Shown: positions 41,677 through 48,700 of the stretch, piece by piece | How positions within the stretch are numbered: position 1 is the stretch's first letter | Layout of the letters: each line of letters opens with the position of its first letter | Source: Streptomyces niphimycinicus | Lineage (GTDB): Bacteria > Actinomycetota > Actinomycetes > Streptomycetales > Streptomycetaceae | Direction of reading: 5' to 3' | DNA length: 61,619 nucleotides | Assembly: GCF_018883605.1 (NCBI RefSeq) | Contig: NZ_JAHLEM010000040.1 | Coordinates: 1-61,619, forward strand | Program-made: the position numbers and the translations under genes | Notes under the pieces: generated by a model | The model's database searches: none | What the model was told of the DNA's origin: nothing | The model's input: only the letters and a program-made list of their open reading frames with translations

Positions 41677-42459
41677 TCAGCGGGTGAAGGCGGAGCGGAA
41701 ACGCTCCAGAGCGAGGCCGCTGTCGCCGGAGGCCCATGCCTCCATGGCCACGGTGCCCTCGTAGCCGAGGTCGACGAGGGTTCGGGCGAGGGCCGGGTAG
41801 TTGATCTCCCCGGTTCCCGGTTCGCGGCGGCCGGGTACGTCGGCCACCTGGATCTCGCCGATCAGGCCCCGGCCATGGGCCCGGCGGACCAGCTCGATCA
41901 GGTTTCCCTCGCCGATCTGCGCGTGGTACAGATCCAGGTTCATCCGCAGGCCCGGCCGGTCCACCGCCGCGACCAGGGCCAGGGTGTCGGCGGCCGTCGC
42001 GAACGGCACTTGGGGGTGGTCGACGGCGGTGTTGAGATTCTCCAGGGTGAAAGTGACCCCGGCGCGCTCGCCCAGTTCGGCGAGGCGGGTGAGGGTGCGG
42101 TGGGCGGCGATCCACATCGGGCCGGTGGCCGGGCCCGCCACCGGCACCACCGGCAGGCCGTCGCCGTCCAGCCCGGTGCCGTGCAGATTCAGCCGGGGGC
42201 AGCCGAGCCGTTCGGCCACTTTGACCGACTCCTCGGCGGTGCGCAGGAGCTCGGCCGCCCCGTCCTCGTCCGTCAGGCTGCCGCGGAGATAGCCGGTCAT
42301 CGAGGAGAACACCGCGCCGGTCCGCTCCAGGGCGGTCAGATCGTGTCGGCTCCAGTCCCAGATCTCGACCTGGAAGCCGGCGTCGTGGATGCGCCGTGCC
42401 CGTTCCTGGACCGGCAGCTCCCGGAAGACCATCTCGGCGCAGACCGCCAACGTGTACAT
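41677..42459 (-). CDS. hyi: Hydroxypyruvate isomerase-type TIM-barrel enzyme
   Basis: 260 residues. Hydroxypyruvate isomerase features: LAVCAEMVFRELP at the start, RLNLHGTGLDGDG, LENLNTAVDHPQVPFA with the metal Glu, RMNLDLYHAQIGEGNLIE, and IQVADVPGRREPGTGEINY, a motif very characteristic of Hyi. The final EAWASGDSGLALERFR carries the second metal Glu. It should interconvert hydroxypyruvate and tartronate semialdehyde, or act on a related C3-C6 sugar. It is the first gene after the operator cluster and probably co-transcribed with the dehydrogenase. Confidence 0.88.
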   Translation of the reverse strand: MYTLAVCAEMVFRELPVQERARRIHDAGFQVEIWDWSRHDLTALERTGAVFSSMTGYLRGSLTDEDGAAELLRTAEESVKVAERLGCPRLNLHGTGLDGDGLPVVPVAGPATGPMWIAAHRTLTRLAELGERAGVTFTLENLNTAVDHPQVPFATAADTLALVAAVDRPGLRMNLDLYHAQIGEGNLIELVRRAHGRGLIGEIQVADVPGRREPGTGEINYPALARTLVDLGYEGTVAMEAWASGDSGLALERFRSAFTR

Positions 42460-42495
42460 CGCTGCTCGCCCTCTCTACGACGACCCCGACACCAA

Positions 42496-42526
42496 CTAGA
42501 ACGCTCCAATTGCTAGAACGTTCTAG
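42496..42526. promoter_or_regulatory. Two adjacent LacI operators before the isomerase gene
   Basis: CTAGAACGTTCTAG (42513-42526) is a perfect palindrome, and CTAGAACGCTCCAA (42496-42509) is a half-conserved copy 17 bp away, about one and a half to two helix turns. They lie 37-67 bp upstream of the isomerase start. The central ACGT step is typical for LacI/GalR binding. Confidence 0.85.
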
Positions 42527-42586
42527 TGAACGAGCAGCAGTAAGCCAGCCACCGGCCACCCCTGTCAAGGGCCGACGACCGAATGG

Positions 42587-42600
42587 CTAGAACGTTATAG
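42587..42600. promoter_or_regulatory. Third LacI operator before the divergent regulator gene
   Basis: CTAGAACGTTATAG differs from the perfect palindrome at one base. It lies 74 bp from the centre of the 42513 site, nearly seven helical turns, a spacing that would allow DNA looping between sites controlling the isomerase operon and the regulator itself. Confidence 0.82.
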
Positions 42601-42720
42601 AAGCCGGGCGCCACCCATCGCGGCCTGGGCTACGATCGTCGCCCGGAAGGCGAAACGCCGACCGCCCCGCTCCGCCCGAAGACGACATCTCGACCGACAT
42701 CTCGACCAGGGAGACCAGTG

Positions 42721-43746
42721 GTGCCACCGACCCCGGCCGTCCCCCATGGGAAGCGCCCCACCCTCGCGGACGTGGCGGCGCGCGCAGGCGTGTCCACGGC
42801 GCTGGTCTCCATCGTGATGCGGGACGCCAAGGGCGCCGGTGCCGCCACCCGCGAGCGGGTCCTCGAGGCGGCACGGGAGATCGGATACCGGCCGGACACC
42901 CGGGCCCGGCTGCTGCGCAGCCACCGGTCCCATCTCCTCGGGGTGCAGTTCGGCCTCCAGCACCCCTTCCACTCAGACCTGTTGGAGGGCATCTACGCGG
43001 TGGCGGAGCCCGCCGGGTACCAGATCGCGCTGAGCGCCGTGGCCGCCGGTCGGGGCGAGCAGCGGGCGACCGACGCGCTGCTCGCCGACCGCTGCGAGGC
43101 CCTGATCCTGCTCGGCCCGCAGGCCCCGGCCGCGCGGCTGGCCGAACTCGCCGGACAGCTTCCGGTCGTCTCCGTGGCCCGGCGGCTGCGCGGGACCGCC
43201 CCGGGCGTGGAGGTGGTGCGCACCGCCGACGACGAGGGCGCTCGCCAGGCCGTGGACCACCTGGTGGCCCTCGGCCACCGCGACATCACCCATATCGACG
43301 GCGGCAGGGCACCGGGCGCCGCCGACCGGCGCCGCGGCTACCGCACCGCCATGAGCCGCCATGGCCTCGCCGACCGCGTCCATATCCTGCCCGGCGGGCT
43401 CACCGAGGAGGACGGCGCCACGGGCGCCCACGCCCTCCTCGACGCCACTCCCCTGCCCACGGCCGTCCTCGCCTTCAACGACCGCTGCGCCACCGGCGTC
43501 CTGGACACCTTCCTCCGTGCCCGGGTCTCCGTTCCCGACCAGGTCTCCGTCATCGGCTTCGACGACAGCCATCTGGCGCGCCTGGCCCATATCAACCTCA
43601 CCACCGTCGGCCAGGACATCCCCCGCCTCGCCGAACTCGCCGTCGGCCGGGCCATCGCCCGCCTGGAGGGCGAGCGGACACCCACCGACGAGGCCGTGGT
43701 CGCCCCGCACCTCGTCATCCGGGGCACGACGGCCGGGCCCGCCTGA
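42721..43746 (+). CDS. LacI family regulator, divergent from the isomerase-dehydrogenase operon
   Basis: About 341 residues from GTG 42721 (GTG 42718 equally possible; GGGAG upstream). The DNA-binding domain reads RPTLADVAARAGVSTALVSI and VMRDAKGAGAATRERVLEAA, then GYRPDTRARLLR and the sugar-binding domain with HRDITHIDGGRAPGAADRRR and VSVIGFDDSHLARLAHINLT. It is separated from the isomerase gene by three related operator copies and should repress that operon and itself. Confidence 0.92.
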   Translation: MPPTPAVPHGKRPTLADVAARAGVSTALVSIVMRDAKGAGAATRERVLEAAREIGYRPDTRARLLRSHRSHLLGVQFGLQHPFHSDLLEGIYAVAEPAGYQIALSAVAAGRGEQRATDALLADRCEALILLGPQAPAARLAELAGQLPVVSVARRLRGTAPGVEVVRTADDEGARQAVDHLVALGHRDITHIDGGRAPGAADRRRGYRTAMSRHGLADRVHILPGGLTEEDGATGAHALLDATPLPTAVLAFNDRCATGVLDTFLRARVSVPDQVSVIGFDDSHLARLAHINLTTVGQDIPRLAELAVGRAIARLEGERTPTDEAVVAPHLVIRGTTAGPA

Positions 43747-43778
43747 TACGCGACGACCGGTCCGTTTCACCTCTGGCT

Positions 43779-44903
43779 TCAGAAGCCGTCGGGCAGGTCG
43801 GCGGACAGCAGGTGCTCGGCGCCGCCTTCAAGGGCCTTGGCCATCTCGATGGAGCGGGGAAGCATGGTCTTCTCGTAGACGCGGATGGCGTCATCGACGG
43901 TGGCCGCGTTCGCGAGGGCGAGGGCGAGTTCGCTCGCGTCGAGCATGGCGAGGTTGACGCCGACACCGAGCGGAGGCATCAGGTGGGCGGCGTCGCCCAG
44001 CAGGGTCACCGTCGGGTTGTGCTCCCAGGTGTGCGGGACCGGGAGGGCGAAGAGCGGGCGGTCGACGTAGGGGCCGTCGTTGGTGGTGATCATCTGGCGC
44101 ATACGGGGCGACCAGTGGGCGTACTCGTCGAGGAGCAGGGCGCGGATGCCGTCGGTGTCGTCTGCGGTCAGGCCGCCCATGGCGAGCCAGTCGACCGGGG
44201 CTCGCCGGATGATGTAGACGCGGATGTGGTCTCCGCTGTTGCGCTGGGCGAACAGGCCGCGCTCGCCGTCGGCCGCGCCCGCGCTGCCCGAGCCGACCAG
44301 TTCGGCGATGTCGGGGTGCCGGTTCTCGACGTCGGAGAACCATGCCTCCAGAAAGCTCACCCCGGTGTACCCGGGGACGGCCGGGGACACGGCCGGGCGC
44401 ACCCGGGAGGAGGCGCCGTCGGCGCCGATGACCAGGTCGGTCTCGATGGTCGTGCCGTCGGCGAAGGACAACTGCCGCGGCCCGTCGGCGGGTCCGCCGA
44501 CCCTGTCGAGGGCGCGTCCCCACCGCACCGTTCCCGGCTTCAGGGAGTCGAGCAGCAGGGTGCGCAGTTGGCCGCGGTCGATTTCCGGCTTGAACAGCTC
44601 GTCGGCCTCCGGGATGTGATGGAACGTCACCGTGCCGGCCGGGTCGAACTTGCGCATTTCCTGCCCCTCGGGGCGGGCCAGCTTGAAGAACTCGTCGAGC
44701 AGACCGGCTTCGCGCAGGGCGATCTGGCCGTTGTCCGCGTGCAGGTCGAGGGTGCCGCCCTGGTTGCGCGCGCCGGGACCCGAGTCGCGGTCGTAGACGG
44801 TGACCGCTATGCCGCGCTGCTGGAGGATGCGGGCGCAAGTCAGGCCGCCGGGCCCGGCGCCGATGACGCTGATGCGGGCGTGGGCAGGTTCGGGGGAGGT
44901 CAA
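43779..44903 (-). CDS. FAD-dependent monooxygenase, TetX-like
   Basis: 374 residues. FAD-binding GXGXXG in ISVIGAGPGGLTCARILQQR, the middle ADG-x5 motif DLVIGADGASSRVRPAV and the second FAD motif VTLLGDAAHLMPPLGVGVNL identify a class A flavoprotein hydroxylase. The opening residues, the QGGTLDLHADNGQIAL segment and the size resemble TetX-type and related aromatic-polyketide or drug hydroxylases. It may inactivate an antibiotic or hydroxylate an aromatic compound; I see no evidence that it confers tetracycline resistance. The divergent TetR gene and an inverted repeat between them suggest ligand-induced expression. Confidence 0.88.
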   Translation of the reverse strand: MTSPEPAHARISVIGAGPGGLTCARILQQRGIAVTVYDRDSGPGARNQGGTLDLHADNGQIALREAGLLDEFFKLARPEGQEMRKFDPAGTVTFHHIPEADELFKPEIDRGQLRTLLLDSLKPGTVRWGRALDRVGGPADGPRQLSFADGTTIETDLVIGADGASSRVRPAVSPAVPGYTGVSFLEAWFSDVENRHPDIAELVGSGSAGAADGERGLFAQRNSGDHIRVYIIRRAPVDWLAMGGLTADDTDGIRALLLDEYAHWSPRMRQMITTNDGPYVDRPLFALPVPHTWEHNPTVTLLGDAAHLMPPLGVGVNLAMLDASELALALANAATVDDAIRVYEKTMLPRSIEMAKALEGGAEHLLSADLPDGF

Positions 44904-45004
44904 TGGTGGTTCCTTTCACCGGCGAAGAGGGGCGAGGACCATGCCGAGGCAGAGGCGCCGCTCGGGTTCTCGCAGACCTCAGAAAAGCAGACCCAGTAGA
45001 AAAG

Positions 45005-45033
45005 TGCAACGAGTCAACTTAGCCCTCGATGCA
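45005..45033. promoter_or_regulatory. Inverted repeat between the monooxygenase and TetR genes
   Basis: TGCAACGAG (45005-45013) and CTCGATGCA (45025-45033) pair at 8 of 9 positions around an 11-base spacer in an AT-richer divergent promoter. It overlaps where both promoters should lie and is the likely TetR operator. Confidence 0.65.
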
Positions 45034-45054
45034 ACTATCGGATATGCTCAAGCC

Positions 45055-45657
45055 ATGACCGAGCCCCCCGTCGGCCGCCGCGAACGCAAGAAGGCGGCCA
45101 CCCGCCAATCGATCGCCGACGCCGCGCTACAGCTCTTCCTGGAACGCGGCTACGACCAGGTGAGCATCCGTGACATCGCCGATGCGGCCGATGTGTCGAC
45201 GACGACGGTTTTCAAGCACTTCACCGGCAAGGAAGCGCTGGTATTCGACCAGGAGCAGGACCGGGAGTCGCAACTGAACGCGGCGGTGCGGCAACGAGCC
45301 GCCGGTCAGAGCCTCCTCGACGCCCTCCGACAGCATGTCCTCGACTCCTGGCTGCCGATCACGGCGCATCCGCGGATAGCCGAGTTCACCAACCTGGTGG
45401 ACTCCACACCGGCACTGCGTGCTTATGCGGAACGCATGTGGACCCGGCACACCGACAGCCTCGGCGCGGCCATCGCCGACGAGTTCGGCGTCGACCACGA
45501 CGACCTCGCATGTGTGACCCTTGCCCGATTCGTACTCGAGATCCCGGCCCTGGCCCGCGGCCGGCAGGACCGCCGAGCCGCCGTCGACGCGATCTTCGAC
45601 ATCCTCACACAGGGCTGGCAACCGCCGGCCAAGCCCTCCGCGCCCCCCAGCTCCTAG
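45055..45657 (+). CDS. TetR family regulator, divergent from the FAD monooxygenase
   Basis: 200 residues from ATG 45055. Helix-turn-helix domain: RQSIADAALQLFLERGYDQV, SIRDIADAADVSTTTVFKHF and TGKEALVFDQEQ. The C-terminal domain contains TAHPRIAEFTNLVDSTPALR and RMWTRHTDSLGAAIADEFGV, common in actinobacterial regulators of flavoprotein monooxygenases. It most likely represses the monooxygenase and itself through the repeat at 45005-45033. Confidence 0.92.
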   Translation: MTEPPVGRRERKKAATRQSIADAALQLFLERGYDQVSIRDIADAADVSTTTVFKHFTGKEALVFDQEQDRESQLNAAVRQRAAGQSLLDALRQHVLDSWLPITAHPRIAEFTNLVDSTPALRAYAERMWTRHTDSLGAAIADEFGVDHDDLACVTLARFVLEIPALARGRQDRRAAVDAIFDILTQGWQPPAKPSAPPSS

Positions 45658-45676
45658 GCGGTTGTTCGGACCACGG

Positions 45677-45701
45677 CCCGTCCACCGGTGCGGTGGACGG
45701 G
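45677..45701. terminator. Hairpin between the TetR gene and the convergent DJ-1/PfpI gene
   Basis: CCCGTCCACCG-GTG-CGGTGGACGGG is a perfect 11-bp stem with a 3-base loop, located between two convergent stops, so it can end both transcripts. Confidence 0.8.
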
Positions 45702-45717
45702 GACGAGGGATGAGCGG

Positions 45718-46404
45718 TCAGCCGAGCTTCTTGAGCAGTTCGTCCGCGAGCGGGCCGGAGGAGGCCGGATTCTGGCCGGTGATCACATTACGGTCGACTT
45801 CCACATGCGGTGCGAAGGGCTCGCCGACGCGCACCGTGAGGCCCGCCTCGGTCAGGCGGTCCTGCAAAAGCCACTTGGCCTTGTCGGCGTTACCGGCCAT
45901 CGTCTCCTCCTCATTGGTGAAGGCGGTGATCCGGTAGCCGGCGTAGGCATGGGTGCCGTCCTCGGTGACCGCCGCCAGCAGCGCGGCCGGGCCGTGGCAG
46001 ACCACGCTCACCGGCATACCGCCGCGTACCGCCTGGGTGAGGATCCGGCCCGAGTCGGCGTCGACCGCGAGGTCCTCCATGGGGCCGTGACCGCCGGGGA
46101 CGTGGACGGCGTCGTACTCGTCCAGGCGCACCTCGCTCAATGCGATGGGGGCGTGGAACTCGGCGGCGGTCTCGGCGACGCTCCTGATCCTGGCGGCGTT
46201 CTCCGGGCCGCCGTTGGCCTCGGGGCTGAGGCTGGCGGCGTCGACGGGCGGAACGACGCCGCCGGGGGTGGCCACGGTGATCTCGTGGCCCGCGGCCTTG
46301 AACGCCTCGTAGGGGGCAACGGCCTCATCGGCCCCGCCAACCCGGACGTGGCGCGGGTCCGCGAGCGGCTTCAGCGCGCCGCCCGCACCTGGTAGCGCGC
46401 ACAT
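45718..46404 (-). CDS. DJ-1/PfpI (Hsp31-like) family protein with abnormal N-terminus
   Basis: 228 residues from ATG 46404. From residue 26 it reads like the class I glutamine-amidotransferase-like family: DEAVAPYEAFKAAGHEITVA, TPGGVVPPVDAASLSP, VHVPGGHGPMEDLAVDAD and the nucleophile elbow VVCHGPAALLAAV with its Cys. The first 25 residues (CALPGAGGALKPLADPRHVR) do not match the usual opening strand and TGFW-x-EE segment, and no ribosome site precedes the ATG. An N-terminal deletion or rearrangement is likely, so the protein may be inactive or start elsewhere. Intact relatives are deglycase/chaperone or glyoxalase III-type proteins. Confidence 0.7.
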   Translation of the reverse strand: MCALPGAGGALKPLADPRHVRVGGADEAVAPYEAFKAAGHEITVATPGGVVPPVDAASLSPEANGGPENAARIRSVAETAAEFHAPIALSEVRLDEYDAVHVPGGHGPMEDLAVDADSGRILTQAVRGGMPVSVVCHGPAALLAAVTEDGTHAYAGYRITAFTNEEETMAGNADKAKWLLQDRLTEAGLTVRVGEPFAPHVEVDRNVITGQNPASSGPLADELLKKLG

Positions 46405-46425
46405 CAGGGAATGCCGCCGGGCGGG

Positions 46426-47151
46426 TCACCCGCCGTCGCTCGGCCAGGACTGGTCCACCATGCCGTGTTCCCAGGCCCAGGCCGCGATCTCGACGCGGTT
46501 GCGGGCGGCCAGCTTGCGCTGGACGTTGCCGAGGTGGGTCTTGACCGTGGACAGGGTGACATGCAGATCGACGGCCACCTCCTCATTGGTACGGCCGCGG
46601 GCGACCCGCCGGACCACTTCGCGTTCCCGCTGGGTCAGCGGCTCGATCAGGCCCTCCGGCTCGCCCCTCCCCCGGCTGACCGGACGGGCCTCGGCGGGGG
46701 CCGACCGGTCGCGGTGGGGGCCCATGTGCGCGAGCAGGCGGACGGTCACCGACGGGGAGATCAGCGAGTTGCCCGAGGCCGCGGCCCGCACCGCCTCGGT
46801 GAGCAGGCTGGGCGCGCCGTCCTTGAGCAGAAAGCCGCAGGCACCGTTGCGCAGCGCCCGGTAGACGTACTCATCGAGGTCGAAGGTGGTGGCGATGAGG
46901 ACGTTGAGGGGGTCCGGCACATCGGGCCCGGCGAGGAGCCGGGTGGCCTCCAGACCGTCCAGCTCGGGCATGCGGATGTCCAGGAGGCAGACGTCGGGCC
47001 GCAGCCGGCGGGCCTGCTCGACCGCCTCGACACCGGTCGCCGCCTGGGCGACCACCCGCATATCCGGCTGGGAGTCGAGAATCATGCGGAAAGCGGCACG
47101 GACCATCTCCTGGTCGTCGGCGATGAGCACCTGGATCGTCATGTCATGCAT
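46426..47151 (-). CDS. NarL/FixJ-type response regulator
   Basis: 241 residues (ATG 47151; ATG 47142 is also plausible). Receiver domain: IQVLIADDQEMVRAAFRMIL with the acidic pair, phosphoacceptor Asp in VCLLDIRMPELDG, Thr in ATTFD and Lys in FLLKDGAP. LuxR-type helix-turn-helix: LTQREREVVRRVARGRTNEE, VAVDLHVTLSTVKTHLGNVQ. It is 20 bp downstream of the cognate histidine kinase gene. The pair may control the FtsX-type permease gene that is divergent from the kinase. Confidence 0.93.
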   Translation of the reverse strand: MHDMTIQVLIADDQEMVRAAFRMILDSQPDMRVVAQAATGVEAVEQARRLRPDVCLLDIRMPELDGLEATRLLAGPDVPDPLNVLIATTFDLDEYVYRALRNGACGFLLKDGAPSLLTEAVRAAASGNSLISPSVTVRLLAHMGPHRDRSAPAEARPVSRGRGEPEGLIEPLTQREREVVRRVARGRTNEEVAVDLHVTLSTVKTHLGNVQRKLAARNRVEIAAWAWEHGMVDQSWPSDGG

Positions 47152-47171
47152 GATCGCAGGCGCGCGGGCCG

Positions 47172-48497
47172 TCAGCCGGAGGAGGCCGCGTTCGGGGCCA
47201 TCTTGCCCAGGGTCGCCGTGTACGCGCTGTCCGTCGCGTTCGCCTTGTCCGCGCTATCCGCCATATCCGCCATATCCGCCTTGTTCAGCGGGAGGACCGC
47301 CACGACGTGCCACCCGCCGCCGTCCCGTGGCCCTGTGGTGATACGCCCCTTGACCTTCTCGACCCGCTCGGCCAGGCCGACCAGACCGTAGCCGCCCCCC
47401 TCGACCGACCGCTCGGCGGCGGGCGAGGCACCACCCTGCCCGTCGTCCACGACCGACACCTCCAGTTGCTCCGGGGCGCCGGGCCGCACACCGATCCGCA
47501 CCTCGACCCGGCCGACCCCGGTGGCATGCTTGCGCACATTGGTCAGCGACTCCTGCACCACCCGGTGGACGGTGGTGAGGATGCCGGGCGGCAGCGGCCG
47601 GTCGGCGAGTTCCGGGGCGAGGGTCAGCTCGGCGGGCGGCCCCACCTCGGAGAACTCCTCGGTGAGGTCGCGCAGCCCGCGCAGCCCCGCCGGATCGCCC
47701 GTGGGCCGGGTCGTGGCGGAGGCGGTGGTGTGCTCCCGCAAGCTGGAGACCATGGCGCGCATCGACCCCAGCGCCTGGGATCCGGCCCGCTCGATCTGGG
47801 CGAGCATCCGGTCCAGGTCCTCCGGGGACTGGGTGTGGCCGGCCGCGGCCGTGAAGCGCGCGGCCTTGGTCTGCGCGACGATCGCCGTCACGTGGTGGGC
47901 CACGAAATCGTGCAACTCCCGTGCGTGCTCAAGGCGTTGCCCCTGGCGGATGGCTTCGCGCTCCCGCTCCCGCAGCGTGTCGTACAGACGCAGACACAGC
48001 CCCACCATCACCATGAACGGCACGGCGCAGACCGCGATGACGGCGATCAGATTCAGCAGGTTGCCGTTCCTCTCCTCGATCCGCAGGGGAAGAACCACGG
48101 CGGCGAGTGTGGCTCCCGCGACCAGCCCGGCCGCTCGCAGGGGCGGGCAGCGCCGCACGGCGCGGGTGATGAGCAGCAGCAGCACACCCAGCTCCACCAG
48201 GCCCGGGGTGTTCGGGGGACGCTGGGAGAGCTGCGCCTCCACCAAGGTCAGCGCGCAGGAGACGGCCGCCGCGCCGATGGCGTAGCGCACGAAGAGGCGT
48301 TCCGGCACGGCGAACGCGGCCAGGCACAGCACCCCGGACACCATCGTCGCCGCGGCCATCGGCGGATGCGGCGCGTTCAGCCCCTCCAGGACCACCAGGA
48401 CCATCAGGCTGACGCCGACCAGGCCCAGCCACAGATGCCGGAAACGGAAGCGGGACCCGGACAGGGACCGGAAACTGGACCGGAAATCGGAGATCAT
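47172..48497 (-). CDS. NarL-type sensor histidine kinase with membrane sensor part
   Basis: 441 residues. Residues 20-175 hold about five to six hydrophobic helices without a large extracellular domain. The HisKA_3 phosphoacceptor motif is ARELHDFVAHHVTAIVAQTK, and the ATPase domain has QESLTNVRKHATG and VVDDGQGG, then GGGYGLVGLAERVEKVKGRI. The extreme C-terminus has short degenerate repeats (KADMADMADSADKANATDSA) encoded by a small ATATCCGCC-type DNA repeat, an unstructured tail. It should phosphorylate the adjacent regulator. Its stimulus, perhaps envelope stress or a drug, is not identifiable. Confidence 0.92.
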   Translation of the reverse strand: MISDFRSSFRSLSGSRFRFRHLWLGLVGVSLMVLVVLEGLNAPHPPMAAATMVSGVLCLAAFAVPERLFVRYAIGAAAVSCALTLVEAQLSQRPPNTPGLVELGVLLLLITRAVRRCPPLRAAGLVAGATLAAVVLPLRIEERNGNLLNLIAVIAVCAVPFMVMVGLCLRLYDTLREREREAIRQGQRLEHARELHDFVAHHVTAIVAQTKAARFTAAAGHTQSPEDLDRMLAQIERAGSQALGSMRAMVSSLREHTTASATTRPTGDPAGLRGLRDLTEEFSEVGPPAELTLAPELADRPLPPGILTTVHRVVQESLTNVRKHATGVGRVEVRIGVRPGAPEQLEVSVVDDGQGGASPAAERSVEGGGYGLVGLAERVEKVKGRITTGPRDGGGWHVVAVLPLNKADMADMADSADKANATDSAYTATLGKMAPNAASSG

Positions 48498-48700
48498 GGC
48501 AGGTCACGCTACGGCCCGGCCGCCGTCGCCACATCAGACTTTCGGCCGAGGAAGCCGGGGAAGGTGCGCGGATCGCTTCGGCAATCCGGTGGATCCGCCG
48601 CGCCGCGCTCTCGCGAAGGATGGCATCCGGGGCGGCCGGAGAGCGCTCGAGCGCGATGCGCCGCGCCCCTTCCGACCGTTGTCCCTTCCGAAGGCAGTCG

